From contig NZ_LR723670.1 of the NCBI RefSeq assembly GCF_902502825.2, positions 248,001 to 312,000 on the forward strand: a stretch of 64,000 nt of DNA, given 5' to 3'. This document shows, one piece after another, positions 1-8,048 of this stretch. Position 1 is the stretch's first letter, and each line of letters opens with the position of its first letter. Made by a program: the position numbers and the translations under genes. The notes under the pieces were generated by a model. It worked only from the letters and a program-made list of their open reading frames with translations, ran no database searches and was not told the origin of the DNA. This DNA is from Pseudorhizobium flavum (lineage in GTDB: Bacteria; Pseudomonadota; Alphaproteobacteria; Rhizobiales; Rhizobiaceae).

Positions 1-2
1 CG

Positions 3-686
3 CCTGGCAACACATTTGCAGTGCTTATCCAGTTGGGCGCCATCCTGGCGATCCTGCTCGTCTACTTCCGCAAGCTCTGGGAGATCGCCATGGCCTTGCC
101 GACGTCCGGGAAGGCACGGCGATTCGTGCTGACGGTCCTGCTCGCCTTCCTGCCGGCGGCGGTCATCGGGGCGCTCGCGCATGACTTCATCAAGACGATC
201 CTGTTCGAGACGCCGATGCTCATCTGCATCGTGCTCATCCTGGGCGGCTTCGTGCTGCTTGCGGTGGATCGCATGGCAATCCGGCCGAAATACACGGACA
301 TTATGGATTATCCGCCGTCGCTTGCCTTCAAGATCGGCCTGTTCCAGTGCCTTGCCATGGTTCCGGGAACCTCGCGGTCCGGTGCTACCATCGTCGGCTC
401 GCTGCTGATGGGGACCGACAAACGGTCGGCGGCAGAATTCTCCTTCTTCCTTGCCATGCCGACAATGCTCGGTGCGTTCACCCTCGATCTCTACAAGAAC
501 CGGGACCTCATCCGCTTCGATGATGGCATCGTCATCGCCATCGGCTTCATCGCGGCCTTCGTCATGGCGCTGGTGGTGGTCCGCTCGCTCCTGGATTTCG
601 TTTCAAGCCGTGGCTATGCGCCGTTTGCCTGGTGGCGGATTGCCGTCGGAACGGCAGGCCTGATCGGGCTGCTGATCTTTGGCTGA
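3..686 (+). CDS. uppP: Undecaprenyl-diphosphatase UppP (BacA family), 5' end cut by the window
   Basis: Integral membrane enzyme that dephosphorylates undecaprenyl pyrophosphate to recycle the lipid carrier for peptidoglycan and other envelope polymers. The reading frame is open to the window edge and begins with residues [16 protein letters not shown], a conserved internal stretch of the family, so about the first 40 residues lie upstream. The signature PGTSRSG is present about 120 residues in, inside a run of hydrophobic helices, and the protein ends in a last transmembrane segment. The TGA is at 684-686. An internal GTG at 21 is not the real start. It converges on the small minus-strand ORF that ends at 691. 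Confidence 0.93.
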   Translation, partial: PGNTFAVLIQLGAILAILLVYFRKLWEIAMALPTSGKARRFVLTVLLAFLPAAVIGALAHDFIKTILFETPMLICIVLILGGFVLLAVDRMAIRPKYTDIMDYPPSLAFKIGLFQCLAMVPGTSRSGATIVGSLLMGTDKRSAAEFSFFLAMPTMLGAFTLDLYKNRDLIRFDDGIVIAIGFIAAFVMALVVVRSLLDFVSSRGYAPFAWWRIAVGTAGLIGLLIFG

Positions 687-690
687 TGAC

Positions 691-858
691 TCAGCCGTGG
701 TCGTCGCGCCCGTGGTAGAAGAAGAGGTCGTAGCCGGCCATGGCAATGGTGATGGCCACCAGCACGATGAGGTCTGCGCGAGGCACTTTCCAGACAAGGA
801 TGGCCAGGAACCCGCAGAACACGGAGAACCCCAACAAGGCGAGAAGGCGGTCTAGCAT
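691..858 (-). CDS. Small membrane protein, 55 aa, unknown function
   Basis: The ATG at 856-858 follows a clear Shine-Dalgarno (AAAGGAG, about 6 bases upstream) and the frame runs 55 codons to a TGA that lies 4 bases from the uppP stop. The product starts MLDRLLALLGF and has two hydrophobic stretches (roughly residues 5-22 and 30-42) split by a short basic loop (WKVPRAD), then a polar HGRDDHG tail, so it is probably a two-helix inner-membrane protein. It lies 83 bases downstream of dctM on the same strand, behind a hairpin. It could be the last cistron of the TRAP operon or have its own promoter. I do not recognise the family. Confidence 0.6.
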   Translation of the reverse strand: MLDRLLALLGFSVFCGFLAILVWKVPRADLIVLVAITIAMAGYDLFFYHGRDDHG

Positions 859-908
859 CTGCCACTCCTTTCATCGATCGGTCCCCTTACGGACCTTATT
901 GGACCTGT

Positions 909-934
909 CTCCACCGGGAGACGCGCCGGTGGAG
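909..934 (-). other. Inverted repeat (8-bp stem) between dctM and the 55-aa ORF
   Basis: Arms CTCCACCG (909-916) and CGGTGGAG (927-934) are perfectly complementary with a 10-base loop, directly after the dctM stop. No T-run follows on the minus strand, so it looks more like an RNA 3'-end or processing hairpin than a classical intrinsic terminator. A weaker 5-bp hairpin (GGTCC/GGACC, 880-895) follows. Confidence 0.45.
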
Positions 935-941
935 AGCGATG

Positions 942-2360
942 TCATCGGCCATAGAATTGTTCTGGCAGGTAGAACACGATCTGCGGGAACATGTACATCA
1001 GCGCCATGCTGATGAAGACCATGAACACGAAGGGCAGCACACCCTTGAAGATCTGTGTCAGCCGCACCTCCGGCGGCGCGATCCCCTTCAGGTAGTAGGC
1101 TGACATCGCCATCGGCGGTGTCAGGAACGAGGTCTGCAGGTTGAGCGCTACCAATATTCCGAAGAACAGTGGATCGATGCCGAACATGTCGAGGAGCGGC
1201 AGGAAGATCGGTACGAAGATGATGATGATCTCCGACCACTCCAGCGGCCAGCCCAGGAGGAAGATGATCAGCTGCGCCAGCAGCAGGAACTGGAACGGCG
1301 TCAGATCCAGGCCTCGCACGAACTCGGAAATCACGTGCTCTCCACCGAGGTAGGAGAAGACGGAGGAGAAGGTGTAGGAGCCGACGAAGAGCCAGCAGAC
1401 CATCGCCGTGGTTCGGACGGTGAGATAGACACTTTGCCTGAGACGGTCCCAACTCATCGCTCGATAGAGCACAGCGAGAACCATGCCGCCGAGTGCCCCG
1501 ATCGCGGCCGCTTCGGTCGGCGTCGCCAGCCCGAAGAGAATCGAACCCAGCACTGCCAGGATGAGGACCGCCAGCGGCAGGAATGAGGTCACGATCATCC
1601 ATGTAAGCTTGAAGAACGGAACATCCGGGACTTCGTCCGCCCTCGGCTTGGGCGCCACGCTCGGCTGCAGGATCGAGCGCCCGACAATATAGATCAGGTA
1701 GAGTCCCACGAGGGTCAGGCCCGGCAACAGGGCCGCCGAGTAGAGGCGCACGATCGATGTCCCTGACGCTGCCGCATAGACGATTAGCATGATCGACGGC
1801 GGGATCAGGATCCCGAGCGTTCCCCCGGCGCAGATGATGCCGGTCGCGAACGAGTGGTCGTAGCGCGCCTTCAGCATTGCCGGCAGCGCCAGCAGGCCCA
1901 TCAGGGTCACCACTGCACCCACGATCCCTGTCGCCGTCGCGAAGAGCGCGCAGGTGACGAGGGCGGCGACGCCCATCGATCCTGGAATATTCTTCGAGGC
2001 GATATTCAAGGTGCTGAACAGGCGGTCGACGATGTTCGCCCGTTCCACAATATAGCCCATGAACAGGAACAATGGCACGGCTGTCAGGACGTCGTTCGCC
2101 ATCACCGTGTAGGTCTGGTTGATGAAGAGATCGAAGACCCGGTTATTGAAGAAGCCCTCGATCCACAGGCTGGTGCTGTCCCACCACCCTGCCGTTTCGT
2201 CCAGCCGGTTGAAGGAGCGCCACATGCGGTTCGGTTCGAAATAGGCATAGTAGCCGAAGCCGATGCCCATCGCCATGAGCGTGAAGGCAATCGGAAACCC
2301 GAGAAACACCACGAAGATGAAGAGCCCGAGCATCAGGAGCGCGACTTGGGGATCCGTCAT
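942..2360 (-). CDS. dctM: TRAP transporter large permease, DctM subunit
   Basis: Large membrane subunit of a tripartite ATP-independent periplasmic transporter; it forms the sodium-coupled translocation pathway for the substrate delivered by the binding protein. The 472-aa product is rich in hydrophobic helices and has the family's conserved Gly/Pro loops (for example GGTLGILIPPS near residue 190 and FLTPPMAMSAYYL near the C-terminus). It is longer than the roughly 425-aa DctM prototype because of an insertion near residues 40-90, as in the subgroup often annotated as mannitol/chloroaromatic TRAP. Its ATG overlaps the dctQ stop by 4 bases, implying translational coupling. The substrate cannot be read from this subunit. 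Confidence 0.93.
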   Translation of the reverse strand: MTDPQVALLMLGLFIFVVFLGFPIAFTLMAMGIGFGYYAYFEPNRMWRSFNRLDETAGWWDSTSLWIEGFFNNRVFDLFINQTYTVMANDVLTAVPLFLFMGYIVERANIVDRLFSTLNIASKNIPGSMGVAALVTCALFATATGIVGAVVTLMGLLALPAMLKARYDHSFATGIICAGGTLGILIPPSIMLIVYAAASGTSIVRLYSAALLPGLTLVGLYLIYIVGRSILQPSVAPKPRADEVPDVPFFKLTWMIVTSFLPLAVLILAVLGSILFGLATPTEAAAIGALGGMVLAVLYRAMSWDRLRQSVYLTVRTTAMVCWLFVGSYTFSSVFSYLGGEHVISEFVRGLDLTPFQFLLLAQLIIFLLGWPLEWSEIIIIFVPIFLPLLDMFGIDPLFFGILVALNLQTSFLTPPMAMSAYYLKGIAPPEVRLTQIFKGVLPFVFMVFISMALMYMFPQIVFYLPEQFYGR

Positions 2361-2941
2361 GCCTGATCTCCCGAAAGCTCGGCCTGTTTTTCTTTGATTA
2401 GAAGGGTCTCAGTCTCTTCGACATCCTCCTCCGCCTCGATCCAGAAGCCGTCCCGTATGCACTGGATGCAGCGGAAGACCTGGGCGATTCCCTGGATGAA
2501 CAGGAGAATCCCCGCCGCGACAATGGCGGTCTTGAACTGGTAAATTGGGATGCCGGCCGGGCTGTTGACGCTTACCTCGCCATAGCCCCAGGATCGCGAG
2601 GCATACTTCCAGCCCGCGAAGATCAGTGCCGTGACACCCGGAAAAAAGAAGAAGATATAGAGAACCAGGTCGACCGTCGCCTGCGTCCTCGGCCGCCATA
2701 GGCGGTAGAGAAAGTCGCCCCGCACGTGCCCGCCGCGTGAGAGCGTATAGGCGCCCCCCATCATGAACAGCGTACCGTACATGATGAACGAGACGTCGAG
2801 CGCCCAAGGCGTGGGACGGCCGACAATATAGCGGACAAAGACCTCATAGCTCGTGCCGAAGGTCATCAGTAGGATGAGCCAGGCGAAGGCCTTGCCGAAC
2901 CATGCCGACAGCCCGTCGGCGAACCGGATGAATGCGATCAT
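2357..2941 (-). CDS. dctQ: TRAP transporter small permease, DctQ subunit
   Basis: Small membrane subunit of the TRAP transporter, 194 aa, with four predicted helices (about residues 15-35, 50-70, 90-115 and 135-160) and the loop RGGHVRGDFLY typical of DctQ. It partners DctM (4-base overlap at its 3' end) and follows dctP after an 84-base gap that holds a strong hairpin. The acidic C-terminal tail (EAEEDVEETE) is cytoplasmic by inference. The start at 2941 has an AGGAAG ribosome site about 13 bases upstream. Confidence 0.9.
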   Translation of the reverse strand: MIAFIRFADGLSAWFGKAFAWLILLMTFGTSYEVFVRYIVGRPTPWALDVSFIMYGTLFMMGGAYTLSRGGHVRGDFLYRLWRPRTQATVDLVLYIFFFFPGVTALIFAGWKYASRSWGYGEVSVNSPAGIPIYQFKTAIVAAGILLFIQGIAQVFRCIQCIRDGFWIEAEEDVEETETLLIKEKQAELSGDQA

Positions 2942-2971
2942 CGACGTGAACGTCTTCCTGATGGGAGAGGG

Positions 2972-3000
2972 GCCGGCAGGCGCGACCTGCGCCTGCCGGC
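2972..3000 (-). other. Strong intercistronic hairpin between dctP and dctQ
   Basis: Perfect 12-bp inverted repeat, GCCGGCAGGCGC (2972-2983) and GCGCCTGCCGGC (2989-3000), with a 5-base loop, between the dctP stop and the dctQ start. No T-run follows. Comparable hairpins after binding-protein genes of other transport operons stabilise the upstream mRNA so that more binding protein than permease is made; that role is inferred here. Confidence 0.7.
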
Positions 3001-3025
3001 ATTACCACTTGCGGTCAAGAACGGC

Positions 3026-4159
3026 TCAGAGCTTGAGCTTGTTCGGGAAGTAGTGGTTGTAGGCGAGCTGGTAGTCCGGGGATGCCATCAGTTCGAAATA
3101 GGTGACCCGTTCCACCCAGGCGCGCTGGCTGTCGAGCACCTTCTTCATGAAGGCGTCCTTTTCGAGTTCGACAATCAGGTCGTCCCAGGCCTTGATCTGC
3201 GCATCAAGGATCTCCGTGGACGTCCGGTGCACGTTGACGCCTGATTCCTCCTGCAACTTCTTGAGGTCGGCCGAATAGTTGTCCATCGCCGACGCGGTGT
3301 TGGCAGTGGACGCCGCCTCGACAGCATACTTCACGATGGCCTGGAGGTCCGGCTCGAGATCTTCATAGAAGCCTCTATTGAACAGGAACTCGAAGGATTC
3401 CGACGCCTGGTGGTACGAGGAGAGGTAGTAGTTCTTCGCGACATCCTGGGCACCGAAGCGCAAGTCGGACGACGGATTGTTGAACTCGAAGGCATCAATG
3501 ACGCCTCGTTCCATCGCCGGGACGATTTCGCCACCCGGAAGCTGTGCAACGGACATGCCCATCGCCTGCATCAGGTCGGCGGCGAGACCGACGGTGCGGT
3601 ACTTCAACCCGTTGATATCGCTGACAGCGTTGACTTCGTTCTTGAACCAGCCGAAGGGCTGGGCGAACATCGGGAAGCCCAGATAGCCGACAACCTCCAG
3701 GCCCAGGATATCCTGCTGGAGTTCCCGATAGAACTCTGCGCCGCCGCCGGCATAGAACCAGGACAGCATGGTTGTCGCCGAACCCCCGAAGACCGGACCG
3801 GTGCCGAACAGCGATGCACCCTTGTGCTTGCCGTACCAGTACACCGGAACCGAGTGGGCCGCGTCGATGACGCCGTCATGGACAGCGTCGAGAACCTGAA
3901 AGGCGCCCACGACTGCGCCCGCTGGCAGCAGGTCGACCGTCAGCCGTCCTCCGGACATTGCGTCGACGCGTTCGGTGAACTGCCGGGCAAAATCCATCCA
4001 GATGTCCGACGCCGGCCACGACGTCTGCATCTTCATCACGATCGGTGATTGTGCGAGTACGGCCGGTGCCGCGAGAGTGCCTGCGGCTGCTCCGCCTGCG
4101 GTTGCGCTGATCTTCAGAAACGAACGGCGCGTATGCGCCTTCTTCTCAGGCTTATCCAT
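3026..4159 (-). CDS. dctP: TRAP transporter periplasmic substrate-binding protein, DctP family (TakP-like)
   Basis: Periplasmic solute receptor, 377 aa. The N-terminus carries a twin-arginine signal (TRRSFLKISATAGG, residues about 10-23) ending near AAPAVLAQ, so it is predicted to be exported folded by Tat. Segments such as GDIYPALEKG-like GGEIVPAMERGVIDAFE and YYLSSYHQ resemble the TakP/alpha-keto-acid and lactate-binding branch, which suggests a small organic acid ligand; the exact substrate is not determinable. A GGGAGGAG ribosome site precedes the ATG. It is the first gene of dctP-dctQ-dctM, so the operon promoter should lie in 4160-4304. Confidence 0.92.
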   Translation of the reverse strand: MDKPEKKAHTRRSFLKISATAGGAAAGTLAAPAVLAQSPIVMKMQTSWPASDIWMDFARQFTERVDAMSGGRLTVDLLPAGAVVGAFQVLDAVHDGVIDAAHSVPVYWYGKHKGASLFGTGPVFGGSATTMLSWFYAGGGAEFYRELQQDILGLEVVGYLGFPMFAQPFGWFKNEVNAVSDINGLKYRTVGLAADLMQAMGMSVAQLPGGEIVPAMERGVIDAFEFNNPSSDLRFGAQDVAKNYYLSSYHQASESFEFLFNRGFYEDLEPDLQAIVKYAVEAASTANTASAMDNYSADLKKLQEESGVNVHRTSTEILDAQIKAWDDLIVELEKDAFMKKVLDSQRAWVERVTYFELMASPDYQLAYNHYFPNKLKL

Positions 4160-4304
4160 TGATTTCTCCTCCCAATTGGGCGGGCTTTTGCCCTTCTCCC
4201 ACGATCAGTATTGAGGAAAAACCTTCGAACAGCAATACGCTACGGACACGTCAGCTTCAAATTGACGCGCCGGTTGGACAGGATGCCAGAGAATTGTTTG
4301 ACGC

Positions 4305-4469
4305 TCAGCGCGTCGAGGCGCCCGGTATGGAGCCCGTTGCGCAAGGATCTACTCCATAGGCCGGAGCGCACTTGCCGCCGCCCGCCGCGCCCGTTTCCGG
4401 GGCGATGAAAGAGCCGACGAGGATCGTCAGTGCCGCACACGCAAAAAACAGTGCGATGGGCTTGCCCAT
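4305..4469 (-). CDS. Small exported protein, 54 aa, unknown function
   Basis: ATG at 4467-4469 with an AAAGG ribosome site about 10 bases upstream; the frame runs 54 codons to TGA at 4305. The N-terminus (MGKPIALFFACAALTILVGS) is a charged residue followed by a hydrophobic core, like a signal peptide or single membrane anchor, and the remainder is glycine/proline-rich with two cysteines (GGGKCAPAYGVDPCATGS). The spaced Cys pair suggests a periplasmic disulphide. It sits alone between dctP and the NDUFA9-like gene. I do not recognise the family; codon use and the signal-like start favour a real gene. Confidence 0.5.
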   Translation of the reverse strand: MGKPIALFFACAALTILVGSFIAPETGAAGGGKCAPAYGVDPCATGSIPGASTR

Positions 4470-4654
4470 GGAGAAATGCCTTTCAGACCAATGTGATTGA
4501 AGCGTAATTTCGCTGCAGCCGTGTATGACCCGCCTGCAGGATTTTCAATAGAGGAAGTTGCTGAATCCCGCGTTAATGCTCAACGCAAGACCGAGTGGGG
4601 CGTTCGTGCCACAGGCGGCGTCAAGCAGGCTCGCCGAACCGGCGGGAGATTGCC

Positions 4655-5635
4655 TCAGGCCGCTTTGCCGCTGTTGGTGAACTGGCCCTGCGGACGATAC
4701 TGGACGAGGTAGGAGGGCACAACAGACGCGAGATGCGTCGGACGGATACCCATGCCCTCCAGGGTCCGGCCATCGCGAATCGCCTCTTCCGAGACGACGT
4801 TGTCCTTCTTCAGCAGCGCGACCTGATCGCTGGTGATCGGCGGTTTGATGAGTGGGATCAGCGAGGCGATGCTGCCGATCATGGAGGCGATGGAGAAGTG
4901 GAGAGAGATCAGCGGCCGCTTGCGCGCGGTCGTCCGCAGAACGATTTCCATGCATTCACGGAACGTCAGTACCTCCGGCCCACCGAGTTCGTAGATGCGA
5001 CCGCCGGGGATGACGCCGTCGACGCCGAGCGCCACCGCCTTGGCGACATCCTCCACATAGACCGGCTGGAACTTCGTCTTGCCGCCGCCGATCAGGGGCA
5101 GCGCCGGAAACATCTTGGCCATCCCGGCAAACTTGTTGAAGAAGCTGTCCTCAGGCCCGAAAACGATGGAGGGGCGCAGGATCACTGCGTCCGGAACCGT
5201 TTCGAGGATTGCGGCTTCTGCGCGACCCTTGCTCTGCGCGTAGCTCGAGTCGGAATCCCTGTCGGCGCCGATGGCCGAGACATGCACCAGCTTGGCGCCG
5301 GCGGCGCGTGCCGCTTCGGCCACAGCTCTTCCGCCGAAGTCCTGCACCGCATTGAAGGAGTTGCGCCCGCTTTCGAAGAGGATGCCGACGCAGTTGACCA
5401 CGAAGGACGCTCCCTCGACCGCACGGTCCACCGAGTACCTGTATCGCAGGTTTGCCTGCACCAGCGCGATCTGGCCCACATAACCATAGGGCAGAAGAAA
5501 ACCGGCGAGATCCGGACGCCGGACAGCCACCCGGATACGGTAGCCCCGCTTGACGAGGCTTCGTACCACATGTCGTCCGACGAAGCCCGAGCCTCCGAAC
5601 ACGGTGACGAGGGGCGGCAGGTTGGACACGGACAT
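4655..5635 (-). CDS. Complex I NDUFA9-like NAD(P)-binding protein (atypical short-chain dehydrogenase fold)
   Basis: 326-aa Rossmann-fold protein of the extended/atypical SDR family related to the NDUFA9 accessory subunit of respiratory complex I. The nucleotide-binding glycine motif VFGGSGFVGRHV is at residues 10-21; HVSAIGADRDSDSSYAQSKGRAE has the YxxxK-type arrangement (Y, then K four residues on), and the region IVFGPEDSFFNKF is typical of the family. The frame is open upstream, but the ATG at 5633-5635 starts the fold directly and has GGAG 8 bases upstream, so I set it as the start. A hydrophobic segment near residue 265 may mediate membrane association. In alphaproteobacteria such proteins are proposed complex I assembly factors; that role is inferred. 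Confidence 0.85.
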   Translation of the reverse strand: MSVSNLPPLVTVFGGSGFVGRHVVRSLVKRGYRIRVAVRRPDLAGFLLPYGYVGQIALVQANLRYRYSVDRAVEGASFVVNCVGILFESGRNSFNAVQDFGGRAVAEAARAAGAKLVHVSAIGADRDSDSSYAQSKGRAEAAILETVPDAVILRPSIVFGPEDSFFNKFAGMAKMFPALPLIGGGKTKFQPVYVEDVAKAVALGVDGVIPGGRIYELGGPEVLTFRECMEIVLRTTARKRPLISLHFSIASMIGSIASLIPLIKPPITSDQVALLKKDNVVSEEAIRDGRTLEGMGIRPTHLASVVPSYLVQYRPQGQFTNSGKAA

Positions 5636-5732
5636 GGGTGGCTCCGGGAACTGTGATGGTCGGGTTGTCAGCGGTCTCTTAGACCAAATGTTCTTCAACG
5701 GGAAGCGGAAGAAGTGCCGCGGTTGGCAAGCG

Positions 5733-6020
5733 TCAGACGCTTTCCACGACGACCATTTCGGCGTCCGCACATTCCTGCCTGATCTTGGCCGCCGCCTGGT
5801 ATTCCGGCGAGTTGTAGCAGTCCACCGCCGCCTGGACCGAGGGAAACTCAATCACGACATTGCGGCCCCGCGCTTTGCCTTCCAGCTCGACGAACTGTCC
5901 ACCGCGTGCCAGGAAGTTGGCGCCGAACCGCTCAAATGCCGGCTTTGCCGTGCTGACGTAGTCCTTGTAGCGCTCCGGGTCGCGAACATCGACTCTGGCG
6001 ATCCAATAGGCCTTGGGCAT
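5733..6020 (-). CDS. DUF1330 domain protein, 95 aa
   Basis: Small cytoplasmic dimeric alpha/beta-barrel (ferredoxin-like) protein of the DUF1330 family. The sequence starts MPKAYWIARVDVRDPERYKDY and contains EFPSVQAAVDCYNSPEYQ, the family hallmark (SxxxAxxxYxSPEY). Length is normal for the family. A strong AAGGAGGA ribosome site precedes the ATG. It is 26 bases upstream-to-downstream from pyrF on the same strand and probably co-transcribed with it. The biochemical role of the family is unknown. Confidence 0.88.
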   Translation of the reverse strand: MPKAYWIARVDVRDPERYKDYVSTAKPAFERFGANFLARGGQFVELEGKARGRNVVIEFPSVQAAVDCYNSPEYQAAAKIRQECADAEMVVVESV

Positions 6021-6046
6021 GCGGGTTCCTCCTTGCGGTTTGAAAT

Positions 6047-6739
6047 TTAGAGCGCGGATGTCATCTCGGCGAGTATCGCACGGGCGGCCGCGCGCGGATC
6101 CTCTGCCTTGACGATCGGACGGCCGACGACAAGATGGCTTGAGCCGGCACGCAGTGCGTCGCCCGGGGTCATCACCCGCTTCTGGTCGCCGGCATCGCCG
6201 CCGGCCGGACGAATCCCCGGCGTGACGATCGCCATGTCCGATCCGACGATCTTGTGCACCGCCGCCGATTCCTCCGCCGAGCAGACGATCCCCCCCATCC
6301 CGGCTGCGAGCGCCTGTTCGGCGCGACGCATGACCAGCGTGCGCGCATCCGCCTGGTAACCCACCTCAAGCAGGTCGGCGTCGTCCATGGACGTCAGCAC
6401 GGTCACCGCGAGAAGGCAGAGGCCTGAACCTTCGGCGGCCTTGACTGCGGCGCGCATGGCCTTCGGATAGGCATGCACTGTCAGCATCGTCATTCCCATG
6501 GTGGCAATGTTTTCGACGCCCTTCGCAACAGTGTTGTCGATGTCGAGAAGCTTCATGTCGAGAAAGACGTTCTTGCCGTCCTTCGCGAGGTCGCGGGCGA
6601 ACTCGATGCCACCTGCAAACGCGAGCTGGTATCCGATCTTGTAGAAGGAAACCGTGTCGCCCAGCGTGGCGACCATCTTCTCCGCTTCACCGACGGTCGG
6701 GATATCGAGGCCCACGATCAGGCGGTTACGCGCGTGCAT
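6047..6739 (-). CDS. pyrF: Orotidine 5'-phosphate decarboxylase
   Basis: Catalyses the last step of de novo UMP synthesis, decarboxylation of OMP. The 230-aa product has the catalytic DxKxxD motif in [12 protein letters not shown] (D61, K63, D66), the N-terminal GLDIPT substrate loop and the C-terminal phosphate-binding TPGIRPAGG and [10 protein letters not shown] elements. Length is normal for the bacterial class I enzyme. Its start overlaps the end of the upstream phosphatase-fold gene by 14 bases, indicating one transcript. Confidence 0.96.
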   Translation of the reverse strand: MHARNRLIVGLDIPTVGEAEKMVATLGDTVSFYKIGYQLAFAGGIEFARDLAKDGKNVFLDMKLLDIDNTVAKGVENIATMGMTMLTVHAYPKAMRAAVKAAEGSGLCLLAVTVLTSMDDADLLEVGYQADARTLVMRRAEQALAAGMGGIVCSAEESAAVHKIVGSDMAIVTPGIRPAGGDAGDQKRVMTPGDALRAGSSHLVVGRPIVKAEDPRAAARAILAEMTSAL

Positions 6740-7325
6740 GTCCGAATCCCTTCCATTCTTCCATAGCCGTCCAGTCGCATGTCACGATTCTGTCTGCAAG
6801 GGAGAAGGCGAAGAGATTGCCGCCGCCAGCGGGCTGGTCGCGGTCCCGCGAAATCCACACACCCTGGAAATGGCATTTCAGGAGCGTCCCCGCTCCGCCA
6901 TGCCCGACGAAGACAATCGGCATTGCCGGGTCATGGTCGGCGAGGATACTATCGACCGCTTTGACGATCCGTGCCTGCGCATCAATTGCGCGTTCCCACC
7001 CCTGGAAACTCTCGTCTGGGTGGGCGAAGAACCAGTCAGCAGCCTTCTCGAACTCGGCAGGAGGCAGGAAGCCGGTACTGCTGCGGTCGTTCTCGTGCAT
7101 GTCGACGGCGACCTCCACCGCAGCCCCCGAGACACGGGCCAGCAGTTCGGCCGTCTCCACGGCCTTCCTCTCGTCGCTCGAGACAATGCGTTGAAGAGTG
7201 GCAGCCCAAGCGCTCTGCGCAGCCTCGTTCGCCCGTGCCCTGCCGGTTTCCGACAGCCCCCATTGCGGAACGGGAACCTGCGGGTCGATGTTCACTTGCG
7301 GATGGGTAACATAGACGCCGAACAT
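6726..7325 (-). CDS. Histidine phosphatase-fold protein with a degenerate catalytic motif
   Basis: 199-aa protein of the phosphoglycerate mutase-like superfamily. The N-terminal catalytic RHG motif is replaced by VTHPQ (residues 6-10): the histidine is kept (H8) but both the Arg before it and the Gly after it are lost. The second arginine region ([14 protein letters not shown]) and the distal FVGHGGAG histidine motif near residue 140 are intact. Activity is therefore uncertain; it may be a weak phosphatase or a regulatory relative. It lies 6 bases after pmtA and overlaps pyrF by 14 bases, so these three genes are probably one operon. I cannot assign a substrate. Confidence 0.85.
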   Translation of the reverse strand: MFGVYVTHPQVNIDPQVPVPQWGLSETGRARANEAAQSAWAATLQRIVSSDERKAVETAELLARVSGAAVEVAVDMHENDRSSTGFLPPAEFEKAADWFFAHPDESFQGWERAIDAQARIVKAVDSILADHDPAMPIVFVGHGGAGTLLKCHFQGVWISRDRDQPAGGGNLFAFSLADRIVTCDWTAMEEWKGFGHARA

Positions 7326-7331
7326 GGCGAG

Positions 7332-7925
7332 CTAGCCCCGGCTGTAGACCCAGAGCTGCGCCGGCGGGATGTTGCGGACGACGAAGTCGAGGTGGCGGAT
7401 ATGGAACCGGTCCGGGCGGGCGTCGATGGGAGATACCGGGCTATAGGTGATCTGGACGACGGGCCGGCCGGGCGGCATTCGGTCGAGCAGGTCCTCCAGC
7501 AACGCGATGCGCTTCTCCATCGGAAAGCTCAGCATCGGGATCGCCGAAATCACTGCATCGAACTTGCGGTCCTTCCAGTCACCAAGTGTCGTGTCCAGGT
7601 CGAAGGCGTCGCCGTTGATGAAGTTGACGCCGGGGATCGTCCGCTTGAGGTGCTGGTAGAAATCGGTCGAATACTCGATCGAGACGATATTCTCCGTCGC
7701 CACGCCGCGGTCAATGATCGCCTTGGTGATGATGCCGGTGCCGGGTCCGAGTTCAAGAACCGGCAGGCCCGAGGCCGGATTGATGACGCTCGCCATGCGA
7801 CGCGCGGTAACGGCTGAAGTCGGCAATATGGCCCCGACGCTCTTGGGGCCGTCGATCCAGCCCTTGAAGAACCTGATCTCCTCGTCGAACTTCCGGCCCA
7901 GCCTTTCCTTCAGTCGCAATTCCAT
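7332..7925 (-). CDS. pmtA: Phospholipid N-methyltransferase PmtA (phosphatidylethanolamine to phosphatidylcholine)
   Basis: S-adenosylmethionine-dependent, membrane-associated enzyme that methylates phosphatidylethanolamine toward phosphatidylcholine, an abundant rhizobial membrane lipid. The 197-aa protein starts MELRLKERLGRKFDEEIRFF, closely matching rhizobial PmtA N-termini as I recall them, and has the SAM motif VLELGPGTG (residues 56-64), the acidic motif SIEYS, and DAVISAIPMLSFP. GGAGGAG lies just upstream of the ATG. The context pyrF - phosphatase - pmtA - dnaN also matches what I recall for Sinorhizobium. The alternative is a related rRNA-adenine-dimethylase-fold enzyme, which the sequence favours less. 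Confidence 0.88.
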   Translation of the reverse strand: MELRLKERLGRKFDEEIRFFKGWIDGPKSVGAILPTSAVTARRMASVINPASGLPVLELGPGTGIITKAIIDRGVATENIVSIEYSTDFYQHLKRTIPGVNFINGDAFDLDTTLGDWKDRKFDAVISAIPMLSFPMEKRIALLEDLLDRMPPGRPVVQITYSPVSPIDARPDRFHIRHLDFVVRNIPPAQLWVYSRG

Positions 7926-8012
7926 CAGGTCTCTCCTCCTTGATCCATAAGGGCTTATGTGGGGTCAATGACGCAAAAACAAGGCAGAATGTCGCATCTG
8001 GAAAACGACAGC

Positions 8013-8043
8013 AAAAAAGCGGCAGGTTTCCCAGCCGCTTTTT
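8013..8043 (-). terminator. Intrinsic terminator of dnaN
   Basis: A 10-bp stem, AAAAAGCGGC (8014-8023) with GCCGCTTTTT (8034-8043), encloses a 10-base loop 6 bases after the dnaN stop. On the minus strand the GC stem is followed by a run of six T, the form of a Rho-independent terminator; it can also work weakly on the plus strand. Confidence 0.85.
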
Positions 8044-8048
8044 CTGTG

